8,449 nucleotides of DNA from Actinomycetales bacterium. GTDB lineage: Bacteria; Actinomycetota; Actinomycetes; Actinomycetales; BWSM-131. The DNA lies in contig JASBSH010000296.1 in assembly GCA_030149025.1 (NCBI GenBank), forward strand, positions 1 to 8,449, written 5' to 3'. The notes beneath the pieces are model-generated. The model was not told the origin of the DNA and searched no databases. It saw only the letters and a list, made by a program, of their open reading frames with translations. Both the position numbers and the translations under genes were made by a program. This document shows positions 1 through 5,773 of the stretch, piece by piece (positions within the stretch are counted from its first letter, which is position 1; every line of letters begins with the position of its first letter).

Positions 1-2
1 AC

Positions 3-299
3 CACGCCAAACAAGCCAGCGAACTCGGCGCGCAACTACGCCTCGACCACGAACTCGGCCTCGACCCCGACCTGCGCGAGCGGCTCAAAGCCGTCGACAA
101 TCCACCACCCAGCCAGGGCACGACCCGACAGCAGGCGAACCACCGCACGGTGAACCACCCGACGACGGTGAGCCACCCGGAGGTTAGCGAGCCGGGAAAC
201 GAGTGCGGCGACGCCCTTCGAGCGCCGCCGACTGGCGGAGGATGCGGGATTCGAACCCGCGAGGGTTTCCCCAACACGCTTTCCAAGCGTGCGCCCTAG
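3..299 (+). CDS. possible 3' end of an unidentified gene (partial at window start)
   Basis: The frame beginning at base 3 stays open from the window edge to TAG at 297-299. Its first ~35 residues look protein-like: they are charged and probably helical, with segments such as SELGAQLRLDHELGLDPDLR, and third positions are mostly G or C. The rest is rich in Thr, Pro and His. The frame then runs antisense through the whole tRNA-Ser gene, which a conserved coding region would not do. It may therefore be a chance frame, or the tail of a mobile-element gene brought next to the tRNA by integration. I do not recognise the family. A phage terminase small-subunit C terminus crossed my mind but cannot be supported. 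The other two plus-strand frames stop earlier, at 151-153 and 184-186. Confidence 0.25.
   Translation, partial: HAKQASELGAQLRLDHELGLDPDLRERLKAVDNPPPSQGTTRQQANHRTVNHPTTVSHPEVSEPGNECGDALRAPPTGGGCGIRTREGFPNTLSKRAP
206..230 (-). terminator. terminator-like hairpin 3' of tRNA-Ser
   Basis: Read on the minus strand, bases 230-222 (CGGCGGCGC) pair with 214-206 (GCGTCGCCG). This makes a 9-bp G+C-rich stem with one G-U pair around a 7-nt loop. It begins only two bases past the CCA end of the tRNA. The sequence after it is not a strong U-tract (only a short TTT about eight bases on). It is therefore a plausible but weak intrinsic terminator for the tRNA transcript, or a 3' processing structure. Confidence 0.45.
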
Positions 300-318
300 G
301 CCACTAGGCGAATCCTCC
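233..318 (-). tRNA. tRNA-Ser(GGA)
   Basis: Read on the minus strand, this is a complete class II tRNA of 86 nt. The acceptor stem GGAGGAT (318-312) pairs with ATCCTCC (243-237), followed by discriminator G and an encoded CCA (235-233). The anticodon stem CACGC/GCGTG encloses the loop TTGGAAA, giving anticodon GGA, which reads UCC/UCU serine codons. A long variable arm typical of tRNA-Ser precedes the T arm with GGTTCGAATCC. It is transcribed divergently from ffs and dnaX. No mismatches are visible in the stems checked. The 3' ends of such genes are common integration sites, so the DNA at 1-232 may be variable between strains. Confidence 0.97.
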
Positions 319-325
319 GCCAGGA

Positions 326-331
326 AGGGTA
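326..331 (-). promoter_or_regulatory. candidate -10 box of tRNA-Ser
   Basis: On the minus strand TACCCT (331-326) fits the actinobacterial TAnnnT consensus. It ends seven bases before the mature tRNA 5' end at 318, so transcription would start almost at the mature end. No good TTGACA-like -35 is visible 16-18 bp upstream. The 22-bp repeats at 351-414 occupy that region and could affect promoter activity. Confidence 0.4.
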
Positions 332-350
332 CCCGAGCGGTGAACGCCCT

Positions 351-414
351 CGGTCCTGCCGGTCCAGCTCCTCGGTCCTGCCGGTCCAGCTGCGTGATCC
401 TTGCCGGTCCAGCT
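351..414. repeat. three copies of a 22-23 bp tandem repeat
   Basis: A 19-bp core, cggtcctgccggtccagct, occurs at 351-369 and 373-391. A third copy with three changes near its start is at 396-414. The period is 22-23 bp, about two helical turns. A degraded fourth start (ctcggtcgtggcgg) follows at 417-430. The array fills the space between the divergent tRNA-Ser and ffs promoters. Each core contains AGCT and CCGG palindromes. It could bind a protein on one face of the helix or be a simple expansion; nothing here decides between these. Confidence 0.85.
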
Positions 415-491
415 GCTCGGTCGTGGCGGCCCCGCGGGTCTTGCTCGTCCTCACAGCCATGCGGTGGGGCGAGCCGCGCGGGCACATGGAT

Positions 492-497
492 TACAGT
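492..497 (+). promoter_or_regulatory. candidate -10 box of ffs
   Basis: TACAGT fits TAnnnT and sits a few bases before the start of the SRP RNA long stem (501-505), the correct distance for a transcription start at about 503-505. The hexamer expected as -35 at 469-474 (gcgagc) matches TTGACA poorly. Confidence 0.4.
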
Positions 498-500
498 TGT

Positions 501-597
501 GGCCGACCCCTCGTGCGGCGTCATCCTGCTGAACTCCCCCAGGGCCGGAAGGCAGCAAGGGTAGGTGGGCTCTGGCGGGTGCACGGGGGGTCCCTTC
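501..597 (+). ncRNA. ffs: signal recognition particle RNA, small bacterial type (4.5S)
   Basis: This is the RNA scaffold of the signal recognition particle. It binds Ffh and helps deliver ribosomes making membrane proteins to FtsY. The diagnostic apical domain is present: the GGAA tetraloop region ccggaaggcagcaagggtag at 545-564, preceded by catcctgctgaactccccc. Bases 505-516 pair with 581-592 over 12 bp with a single G-U, closing the long hairpin of a small, Alu-less SRP RNA. Exact ends are approximate: 501-506 can alternatively pair with 600-605, so the 3' end could reach about 605. The dnaX promoter box begins at 614, so the two genes are packed closely. No U-rich terminator is seen. Confidence 0.92.
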
Positions 598-613
598 TGT
601 CGGCCCCTCCGGT

Positions 614-619
614 TACTGT
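614..619 (+). promoter_or_regulatory. -10 box of dnaX, leaderless arrangement
   Basis: TACTGT fits TAnnnT. Exactly six bases separate it from the GTG start at 626, placing the predicted transcription start on the start codon itself. That geometry is typical of leaderless actinobacterial mRNAs. No Shine-Dalgarno-like purine run precedes the GTG, which agrees with this. No recognisable -35 is present. Confidence 0.55.
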
Positions 620-625
620 CATCGC

Positions 626-2875
626 GTGTCGACCGCTCTGTACCGCCGCTACCGCCCCGAGACGTTCGCCGACGTCATCGCGCAGGAGCACGTCACCGGT
701 CCGCTGATGCAGGCCCTGCGGACGAACCGCGTCAACCACGCCTACCTCTTCTCGGGTCCGCGTGGGTGCGGAAAGACGACATCGGCACGCATCCTGGCCC
801 GGAGCCTCAACTGCGCCCGACGGGTAGCCGACGACGAGGGCCGGTTCCCCGACTCGCCCTGCGGTGAGTGCGACAGCTGCGTCGAGCTGTCGCGCAAGGG
901 CGGCGGCAGCCTCGACGTGGTGGAGATCGACGCAGCCAGCCACGGCGGTGTCGACGATGCCCGCGAGCTTCGCGAGCGGGCCACCTTCGCCCCGGCCCGC
1001 GACCGCTACAAGATCTTCATCATCGATGAGGCTCACATGGTGAGCACGCAGGGATTCAACGCCCTGCTGAAGATCGTGGAGGAACCCCCGGAGCACGTCC
1101 GGTTCATCTTCGCCACCACGGAGCCCGACAAGGTCCTCCAGACCATCCGCTCTCGCACCCACCACTACCCGTTCCACCTGGTGCCACCCGCGCGTCTCCT
1201 CAAGTACCTGGAGCAGCTCTGCGCGGAGGAGGGCGTGCCGGTCGGCAAGGGCGTGCTGCCCCTCGTCGTCCGAGCGGGTGGTGGGTCCGTCCGTGACTCG
1301 CTTTCTGTCCTCGACCAGCTGATGGCCGGTGCCGGGTCCGATGGTGTCGACTACGAGCACGCGGTCGCCCTGCTCGGCTACACCCACGCCTCCCTCCTGG
1401 ACGATGTCGTGGACGCCCTCGCGGCCGGGGACGGCGCCACCGTCTTCCGGGTGGTCGACCGCGTCATCGGCTCCGGTCACGACCCGCGCCGCTTCGTGGA
1501 GGACCTGCTCGAGCGGCTGCGTGACCTCGTGATCATTCAGGCGGTCGGGGACGGCGCCAAGGCGGTTCTGCGTGGACTGCCGGAGGACCAGCTCGCCCGG
1601 ATGACTGGGCAGGCGACCCGCTTCGGCGCCGGTGAGGTCTCCCGGCTCGCGGACATCGCCAACGCGGCGCTCACCGAGATGACCGGTGCCACCTCGCCGC
1701 GCCTGCACCTGGAACTCCTCTGCGCGCGGATGCTCCTGCCCGGAGTAGAAGCCGGTCACCGGGGAATCACGGCGAGAGTGGAGAGGCTGGAGCGCCGGGT
1801 CGGAATGCCCTCCACGGGCGGTCCCGCGCCCGCGCCCGGCGGTCCGGCGCCCGCAACCGGCGGTTTCTCTGCTGCGTCCGGCGACCTGGCGGCGTACGCC
1901 ACGGTCCCGCCACCGGAACCCCGGCCGACCCCTTCGCCCGAGCCGACGCCGGAGCCCATGCCGAGGCCGACGCCCGACCCGACCCCTCGGCCGGCTCCGG
2001 AACCCACACCCGAGCCGATGCCACGACCGCGCCCGATGCCCGGGCCCGAGCCCATGCCGTCGCCGGAGCCGATGCCTCAGCCCGAGCCGATGCCGGGCCC
2101 CGAACCCATGCCTGCGCCCGAGCCAATGCCGGGTCCGGAACCGATGCCAGAGCCCGCCCCCGACCCGACACGGCCCGATGGCGCGGCGGCTGCGTGCCAA
2201 CCGAGCGGTTCGGAGCTCGAAGCGGTGCGTCGGATGTGGCCCGATGTCCTGGAGTACGTGAAGTCCCAGCGCAAGGTGACGTTCTTCCGCTGCCAGGACG
2301 CGCGTGTGCTGTCGCTACAGGACGGCGTGCTCACTCTCGGCTTCCCGATCCCCGGGAACCTCAAGGCCTTCGCGACCGGGGACCACCGGGCACTCGTGGA
2401 GCACGCGCTCGTTCAGGTGATCGGGGTTCAGGCCAGGGTCGACGCCGTCCCCGCCCCTGGGAGTGCTGGGGAGGCCCCCGCAAGGCATACCGCAGCCCCC
2501 GCGGATGCATGGTCGCCATCGACCGACGACTCGGGGTCGGCCTCCGGTAGCAGCGAGCCATGGCAGCCACCCGAGCCACCTGCCCGCGAAGAGACGTCTG
2601 CCCGCCAGGCACCCCCCGAGCCCACGGCCCAGACGAACGGCGCAGCGCGCGTCCGGCAGGCGATGCAGCAGACCCCGCCCGCCGATGGGAACCATGGCGG
2701 CGGCAACCAGGCAGAGCCGAGCGAGGCCGAAAGACCACCGGCCCCCATCGCTCCAGAGGACGACGTCCCGGACCGCGACGACCCCGACGCCGAGGACTCG
2801 GGGCTGGTCGGCGCCACCGTGGTCGAGCAGATCCTCGGCGGCAGAGTGATCACTGTGGAGGAGAACGAACGCTGA
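626..2875 (+). CDS. dnaX: DNA polymerase III clamp-loader subunit gamma/tau
   Basis: DnaX is the ATPase core of the clamp loader, which opens and places the beta clamp on primed DNA; its C-terminal tau part contacts the polymerase and helicase. The 749-residue product starts STALYRRYRPETF, the usual DnaX N terminus, supporting GTG at 626. Walker A is GPRGCGKT (44-51). The zinc-binding cysteines are C63, C79, C82 and C85. The DEAH Walker B is at 134-137, sensor 1 near 164-169 (TTEPDK), and the sensor 2-type motif SVRD at 221-224. The clamp-loader collar occupies about 245-372. A Pro-rich linker (395-520) with PEPMP repeats follows, then a tau-like domain (528-608), a second disordered stretch, and a conserved-looking tail ending VITVEENER. 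No A AAA AAG slippery site is seen at the expected position, so a shorter gamma form by frameshifting is not indicated. It is longer than many homologues because of the linkers. It appears monocistronic, followed by mobile DNA. Confidence 0.97.
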   Translation: MSTALYRRYRPETFADVIAQEHVTGPLMQALRTNRVNHAYLFSGPRGCGKTTSARILARSLNCARRVADDEGRFPDSPCGECDSCVELSRKGGGSLDVVEIDAASHGGVDDARELRERATFAPARDRYKIFIIDEAHMVSTQGFNALLKIVEEPPEHVRFIFATTEPDKVLQTIRSRTHHYPFHLVPPARLLKYLEQLCAEEGVPVGKGVLPLVVRAGGGSVRDSLSVLDQLMAGAGSDGVDYEHAVALLGYTHASLLDDVVDALAAGDGATVFRVVDRVIGSGHDPRRFVEDLLERLRDLVIIQAVGDGAKAVLRGLPEDQLARMTGQATRFGAGEVSRLADIANAALTEMTGATSPRLHLELLCARMLLPGVEAGHRGITARVERLERRVGMPSTGGPAPAPGGPAPATGGFSAASGDLAAYATVPPPEPRPTPSPEPTPEPMPRPTPDPTPRPAPEPTPEPMPRPRPMPGPEPMPSPEPMPQPEPMPGPEPMPAPEPMPGPEPMPEPAPDPTRPDGAAAACQPSGSELEAVRRMWPDVLEYVKSQRKVTFFRCQDARVLSLQDGVLTLGFPIPGNLKAFATGDHRALVEHALVQVIGVQARVDAVPAPGSAGEAPARHTAAPADAWSPSTDDSGSASGSSEPWQPPEPPAREETSARQAPPEPTAQTNGAARVRQAMQQTPPADGNHGGGNQAEPSEAERPPAPIAPEDDVPDRDDPDAEDSGLVGATVVEQILGGRVITVEENER
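2042..2149 (+). repeat. six 18-bp coding repeats in the DnaX linker
   Basis: Residues 473-508 of DnaX are six consecutive hexapeptides of the form x-P-E-P-M-P, with x = G, S, Q, G, A, G. They are encoded by six imperfect 18-bp units. Two further TPEPMP units lie upstream at residues 441 and 461, within Pro-rich sequence beginning near residue 395. Synonymous differences between units (gag/gaa, ccg/ccc) suggest an older expansion kept in frame. The segment is expected to be an extended, polyproline-like tether between the ATPase and tau regions. Confidence 0.9.
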
Positions 2876-2916
2876 CGCCGGTGGGGCCACTGGTACGTGC
2901 CCGTGCCAGCGCCCAG

Positions 2917-3598
2917 CGGTTCACCCGGTTCGCGGCCGTGCTCTACCAGGCAAAGACCGGCTGCCAGTGGAGGATGCTTCCAGCCGAGTTTGGGCCCGGA
3001 ACACGATCTGGAAGACCGTGGTCACGGTGTGGCGCGACCGCGGCCTGTGGCGGCAGATCCTGGACCAGCTGCGACGACTCATCCGCGTGGCTGCCGGCCG
3101 GGATGCCGAGCCGTCGCTGCTGATGGTCGACTGCCAGGTGGTGTAGGGGTGGTCGCTGCGGCGCGGTGCCCGTGAGGGGCACTTCAAGTAACGGCTCACC
3201 GGTGCGAAGCGCGCATCGAGGTCGACTACCTCGGCCTTCCCGTAGCCGTGCGCGTCAGTGGTGCCCGGACGCACGAGGTCCGCGCCCCACGAGAACTGCT
3301 GGCCGACGTCCTCCCAGACGCTGAGCGGGTCACGACCCTGAAGGTACCGGGGCTTCCGCGGCCTGGCTGGCCCGCTCGAGCGTGAGTACGGCATCGAGAC
3401 GGTCATCACGTACGATCCCGACCGGCCCAAGGGCCAGTTCCGGCCCCTGCAACCGCTGTAGCGGGTTGAGGCGGCGTTCTCCGAACCTCGGCCGGTGCGC
3501 AGGGCCCCGCGGGCAGCTTCGGGGGCACCCCGGCGTCCGCTACGGCGTGGATGCAGATCGCAGCGGTCGGCTGGCTGCTCCGCGAACTCCGAACCTGA
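2917..3598 (+). pseudogene. decayed IS5-family (DDE) transposase
   Basis: Pieces of an IS5-family transposase can be followed through changing frames. RFAAVLYQAKTGCQWRMLP matches the family's N-terminal region. It continues one frame over from base 3000 as NTIWKTVVTVWRDRGLW and MVDCQVV (first catalytic Asp). Then GLPVAVRVSGARTHEV and ERVTTLK follow, then GFRGLAGPLEREYGIETVI, and finally MQIAAVGWLLRELRT ending at TGA 3596-3598. Lesions seen: loss of one base near 2998 (a Trp codon reduced to GG), TAG at 3144, TAA at 3189, frame changes near 3212, 3345 and 3484, and TAG at 3459 where the family has a Trp codon. The first ~40 residues and the left inverted repeat are missing, cut against the end of dnaX. 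The second Asp and the Glu motif regions are disrupted. No function is expected. Confidence 0.85.
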
Positions 3599-3650
3599 TA
3601 GCCCTCCGCGGACCGGTGCGGTGTCGGTGGCAATCGGCACACTATCGCTC

Positions 3651-5111
3651 GTGATCGCGTCGGCGAAGAAGGCACCCCGGTACGGCTCCGGCCGTCTCTC
3701 CGGGAAGCTGTACGTCGACGGTCACGACACCGCCGTGTTCCGCAAAGCCGAGATCGGGTTCAAGCCCGCCACCCCCCGACAGGGCCGCGCGCTACTTCGG
3801 CTGCTCGACGCCTCGCGTGAGGTCTACAACGCCTCTCTGCAAGAGCGACGCGACGCCTACGAGCACACCTCGCAGACCCGCATCGCCCTGTTCGACCAGT
3901 TCAAGCAGGTCACCGACCTGCGGGGTTCGCGTGACGACGTCCTCGCCTGGGGCATCCAGCCGGTGCGCTGGGCGATGCAACGCGTCGACGACGCGTTCGG
4001 CGCGTTCTTCGCTCGTGTCAAGGACGGCGCGACGCCCGGGTACCCGCGGTTCAAGGGACCGGGGCGGTGGAACACCGTCGGATTCGACGAGCCGAAAGGC
4101 TGGAAGCTCAACCTCGACGGCACCAAGAAGCGTGCCACGCCGCACCTGTACGTCCAGGGCCTCGGGGACATTCCGCTCAGCAAGGCCGCGGCTCGGCAGT
4201 TCAAGCGGTACATCGCCCGCGGGGGCGAGGCCACCACGCTCACCTTGACGCGTGCGAACCGCGAGGGAACCGCGTGGCGAGCCTGCGTCGGGTTCGACAA
4301 GGTGGCGGTGACCAAGACCGAACCCGAGCTCGGCCCCGACTCGATGCTCGGCATCGATCGCGGTGTAGCGGTCCTGGTAGCGGGAGCGGCCGCAGCCGAC
4401 TTCGCGGGCGACCCCGGCCAGCTGCTCCACCACACCGACGACCTCAAGCAGCGCCTGGAGGTGCTGCGGCGCAAGGTCGAACGCCTCCAGGCCGAACGTG
4501 CCCGGTACGAGCAGTACGGGAACCGGTTGCGGCGACTGTCGAAGCAGATCGCGAAGGCGCACCACAAGGCATCGAACTTGGTGGAGAACTGGGCTCGGCA
4601 CACCGCCAAACAGATCGTTGCGGAGAACGCCGTCGTCGTGCTCGAGGACCTGAACTTCAAGAACATGACCAAGTCCGCGAAGGGCACGGTCCAAGACCCA
4701 GGCAAGAATGTCGCAGCAAAGGCGGGGCTGAATCGGTCGCTGCTCGAAGGTGCCCACGGCAAGCAAGCCCAATGGGTGCGCGTCAAAGCGGAAGAAGCTG
4801 GGCGACGCATCTGGGGCGTGAACCCCGCCTACACCTCACAAAGGTGCAGCTCCTGCACGCGGATCGACGCCGTCGGCCGCGTCAGCCGTGACGTGTTCTA
4901 CTGCGGCCACTGTGGTCACTACGAGCACGCCGACGTCAACGCCGCCCGAAACATCCGCGCGCTCGGCCATGCTGCCGAACAGGCGTGGGTCGCTGCTGGG
5001 CGCCCGCTGCTCGAGCGGCCCAAACCACGGCTGCGCCGCCGCAAGGTAGACGCCGCCAGCGTAAGGCAGCAGCGGCTTAGCAAGACCACCACAGGGCCGG
5101 GACGGCTCTAG
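3651..5111 (+). CDS. tnpB: TnpB-type RNA-guided endonuclease of the IS200/IS605 superfamily
   Basis: TnpB proteins are RuvC nucleases guided by an RNA (omega/reRNA) from the element's right end. They cut DNA next to a short target-adjacent motif and favour element retention. Numbered from GTG 3651 (486 residues), the product has the N-terminal helical region with LLRLLDASREVYNASLQER (48-66) and GYPRFKG (130-136). RuvC-I is GIDRG with D236. A basic helical segment spans about 265-305. RuvC-II is VLEDLNFKNM with E332. A zinc finger has C399, C402, C418 and C421. RuvC-III is HADVNAARNI with D428. All three acidic catalytic residues and all four cysteines are present, so it is probably active. 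The open frame extends back to 3495, but that part overlaps the transposase remnant, so 3651 is preferred; GTG at 3621 or 3627 is possible. No ribosome binding site is evident. No tnpA is present. Whether it belongs to an IS605-like or IS607-like element cannot be told. Confidence 0.88.
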   Translation: MIASAKKAPRYGSGRLSGKLYVDGHDTAVFRKAEIGFKPATPRQGRALLRLLDASREVYNASLQERRDAYEHTSQTRIALFDQFKQVTDLRGSRDDVLAWGIQPVRWAMQRVDDAFGAFFARVKDGATPGYPRFKGPGRWNTVGFDEPKGWKLNLDGTKKRATPHLYVQGLGDIPLSKAAARQFKRYIARGGEATTLTLTRANREGTAWRACVGFDKVAVTKTEPELGPDSMLGIDRGVAVLVAGAAAADFAGDPGQLLHHTDDLKQRLEVLRRKVERLQAERARYEQYGNRLRRLSKQIAKAHHKASNLVENWARHTAKQIVAENAVVVLEDLNFKNMTKSAKGTVQDPGKNVAAKAGLNRSLLEGAHGKQAQWVRVKAEEAGRRIWGVNPAYTSQRCSSCTRIDAVGRVSRDVFYCGHCGHYEHADVNAARNIRALGHAAEQAWVAAGRPLLERPKPRLRRRKVDAASVRQQRLSKTTTGPGRL

Positions 5112-5152
5112 GCCACCTCACCAGGTGGCCGCGGGCGGTCGAGAAACCGTCC
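5111..5152 (+). other. two adjacent hairpins; candidate element right end / omega RNA 3' part
   Basis: Directly at the tnpB stop codon, GGCCACCT (5111-5118) and AGGTGGCC (5123-5130) form a perfect 8-bp stem with a CACC loop. Two bases later GGGCGGT (5133-5139) pairs with ACCGTCC (5146-5152) over 7 bp, with one G-U and a 6-nt loop. Subterminal hairpins at the right end, and a structured RNA spanning the tnpB 3' end, are characteristic of IS200/IS605-type elements. I therefore infer that the element ends near 5152 and that this segment belongs to the guide-RNA scaffold. The first hairpin could instead be a transcription terminator for tnpB, although no U-tract follows. The RNA's 5' limit inside tnpB cannot be set from sequence alone. 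Confidence 0.4.
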
Positions 5153-5167
5153 ACAGTCCCTTAGGGT
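5139..5167 (+). promoter_or_regulatory. recR promoter, leaderless
   Basis: A -35-like TCGAGA (5139-5144, four of six to TTGACA) and a -10 TAGGGT (5162-5167, TAnnnT) are separated by 17 bp. Six bases then precede the GTG start of recR at 5174, so the message would be leaderless. The -35 lies almost entirely in the loop of the second hairpin after tnpB. The promoter therefore straddles the presumed element boundary. Confidence 0.5.
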
Positions 5168-5173
5168 CAGGGT

Positions 5174-5773
5174 GTGTACGAGGGTGCTGTCCAGGATCTG
5201 ATCGACGAGCTCGGTCGGCTCCCTGGCATCGGCCCGAAGAGTGCTCAGCGGATCGCTTTCCACCTGCTCGCCGCAGACGACGCCGACGTCCGGCGGCTGG
5301 TCAACGCGCTCACCGAGGTGAAGGCTCGCGTCCGGTTCTGCGCCGAGTGCGGCAACGTCGCCGAGAACGAGCTGTGCCGGGTCTGCCGCGACCCCCGGCG
5401 GGACGCGCACGTGCTGTGCGTCGTCGAGGAGTCCAAGGACGTCGTCGCGATCGAGCGGACCCGCGAGTTCCGCGGCAAGTACCACGTGCTCGGCGGCGCC
5501 ATCAGCCCCATCGAGGGCGTCGGACCGGACGACCTGCGCGTGAAGGAGCTCATGACCCGGCTTGCGTCCGGCGAGGTGAACGAGGTCATCATCGCTACGG
5601 ACCCGAACCTCGAAGGCGAGGCCACCGCCACCTACCTGGCGCGGCTGCTCAAGCCCATGGGACTCAAGGTCACGCGGCTCGCCTCCGGCCTGCCGGTCGG
5701 CGGTGACCTGGAGTACGCCGACGAGGTCACGCTGGGGCGTGCGTTCGAGGGGAGGAGGTTGCTGGATGTCTGA
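5174..5773 (+). CDS. recR: recombination mediator protein RecR
   Basis: RecR forms a ring that, with RecO (and RecF), loads RecA onto single-stranded DNA coated by SSB during gap repair. The 199-residue product has the family's normal length and all its parts. A helix-hairpin-helix is at LPGIGPKSAQRIAFHLL (16-32). A zinc finger has C56, C59, C68 and C71. A Toprim domain begins near LCVVEESKD (81-89) and includes ATDPNLEGEATATYL (141-155). The C-terminal motif is GLPVGGDLEYADEVTLGRAF (172-191). The GTG at 5174 gives MYEGAVQDLIDELGRLPG, the expected N terminus, and sits six bases after a -10 box. The stop overlaps the next gene by eight bases, indicating a two-gene operon. The upstream neighbour ybaB/ebfC usual in bacteria is missing and mobile DNA lies there instead. 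Confidence 0.97.
   Translation: MYEGAVQDLIDELGRLPGIGPKSAQRIAFHLLAADDADVRRLVNALTEVKARVRFCAECGNVAENELCRVCRDPRRDAHVLCVVEESKDVVAIERTREFRGKYHVLGGAISPIEGVGPDDLRVKELMTRLASGEVNEVIIATDPNLEGEATATYLARLLKPMGLKVTRLASGLPVGGDLEYADEVTLGRAFEGRRLLDV
5751..5758 (+). promoter_or_regulatory. ribosome binding site fixing the DUF5063 start
   Basis: GGAGGAGG lies within the end of recR, seven bases before ATG 5766. It selects this ATG over the in-frame upstream codon at 5703, which would lie deeper inside recR and give a non-conserved-looking Arg/Gly/Trp-rich leader. Confidence 0.75.

Noticed and set aside
351..414. Possible CRISPR array
   Set aside because: Repeats are 19-bp cores separated by only 3-4 bases, with no spacers and no cas genes. 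They are tandem repeats. The same applies to 6427-6480, where units are directly adjacent.
36..584. Minus-strand open frame across the tRNA and SRP RNA genes
   Set aside because: It runs through the tRNA-Ser sequence and antisense to ffs, and its composition is Arg/Ala/Gly-rich without a recognisable domain.
521..2200. Long minus-strand open frame (559 codons) opposite ffs and dnaX
   Set aside because: It lies antisense to two certain genes, is extremely Arg/Gly/His-rich where it opposes the PEPMP repeats, and resembles no known domain. High G+C with strong third-position bias in dnaX produces such shadows.
1740..2200. Programmed frameshift in dnaX producing a gamma form
   Set aside because: No A-rich slippery heptamer is present around the end of the ATPase region, and many bacteria make only the long form.
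2560..3123. Plus-strand frame spanning the dnaX end and the IS remnant
   Set aside because: Its first part is a shadow of dnaX in another frame. Only bases from about 2917 onward carry transposase-like sequence, and these are covered by the pseudogene.
3495..3650. Upstream extension of the tnpB frame
   Set aside because: Most of the segment is the out-of-frame 3' end of the IS5 transposase remnant, and the translated sequence is Arg/Ala/Pro-rich with no TnpB similarity. GTG 3651 precedes the family-like N terminus.
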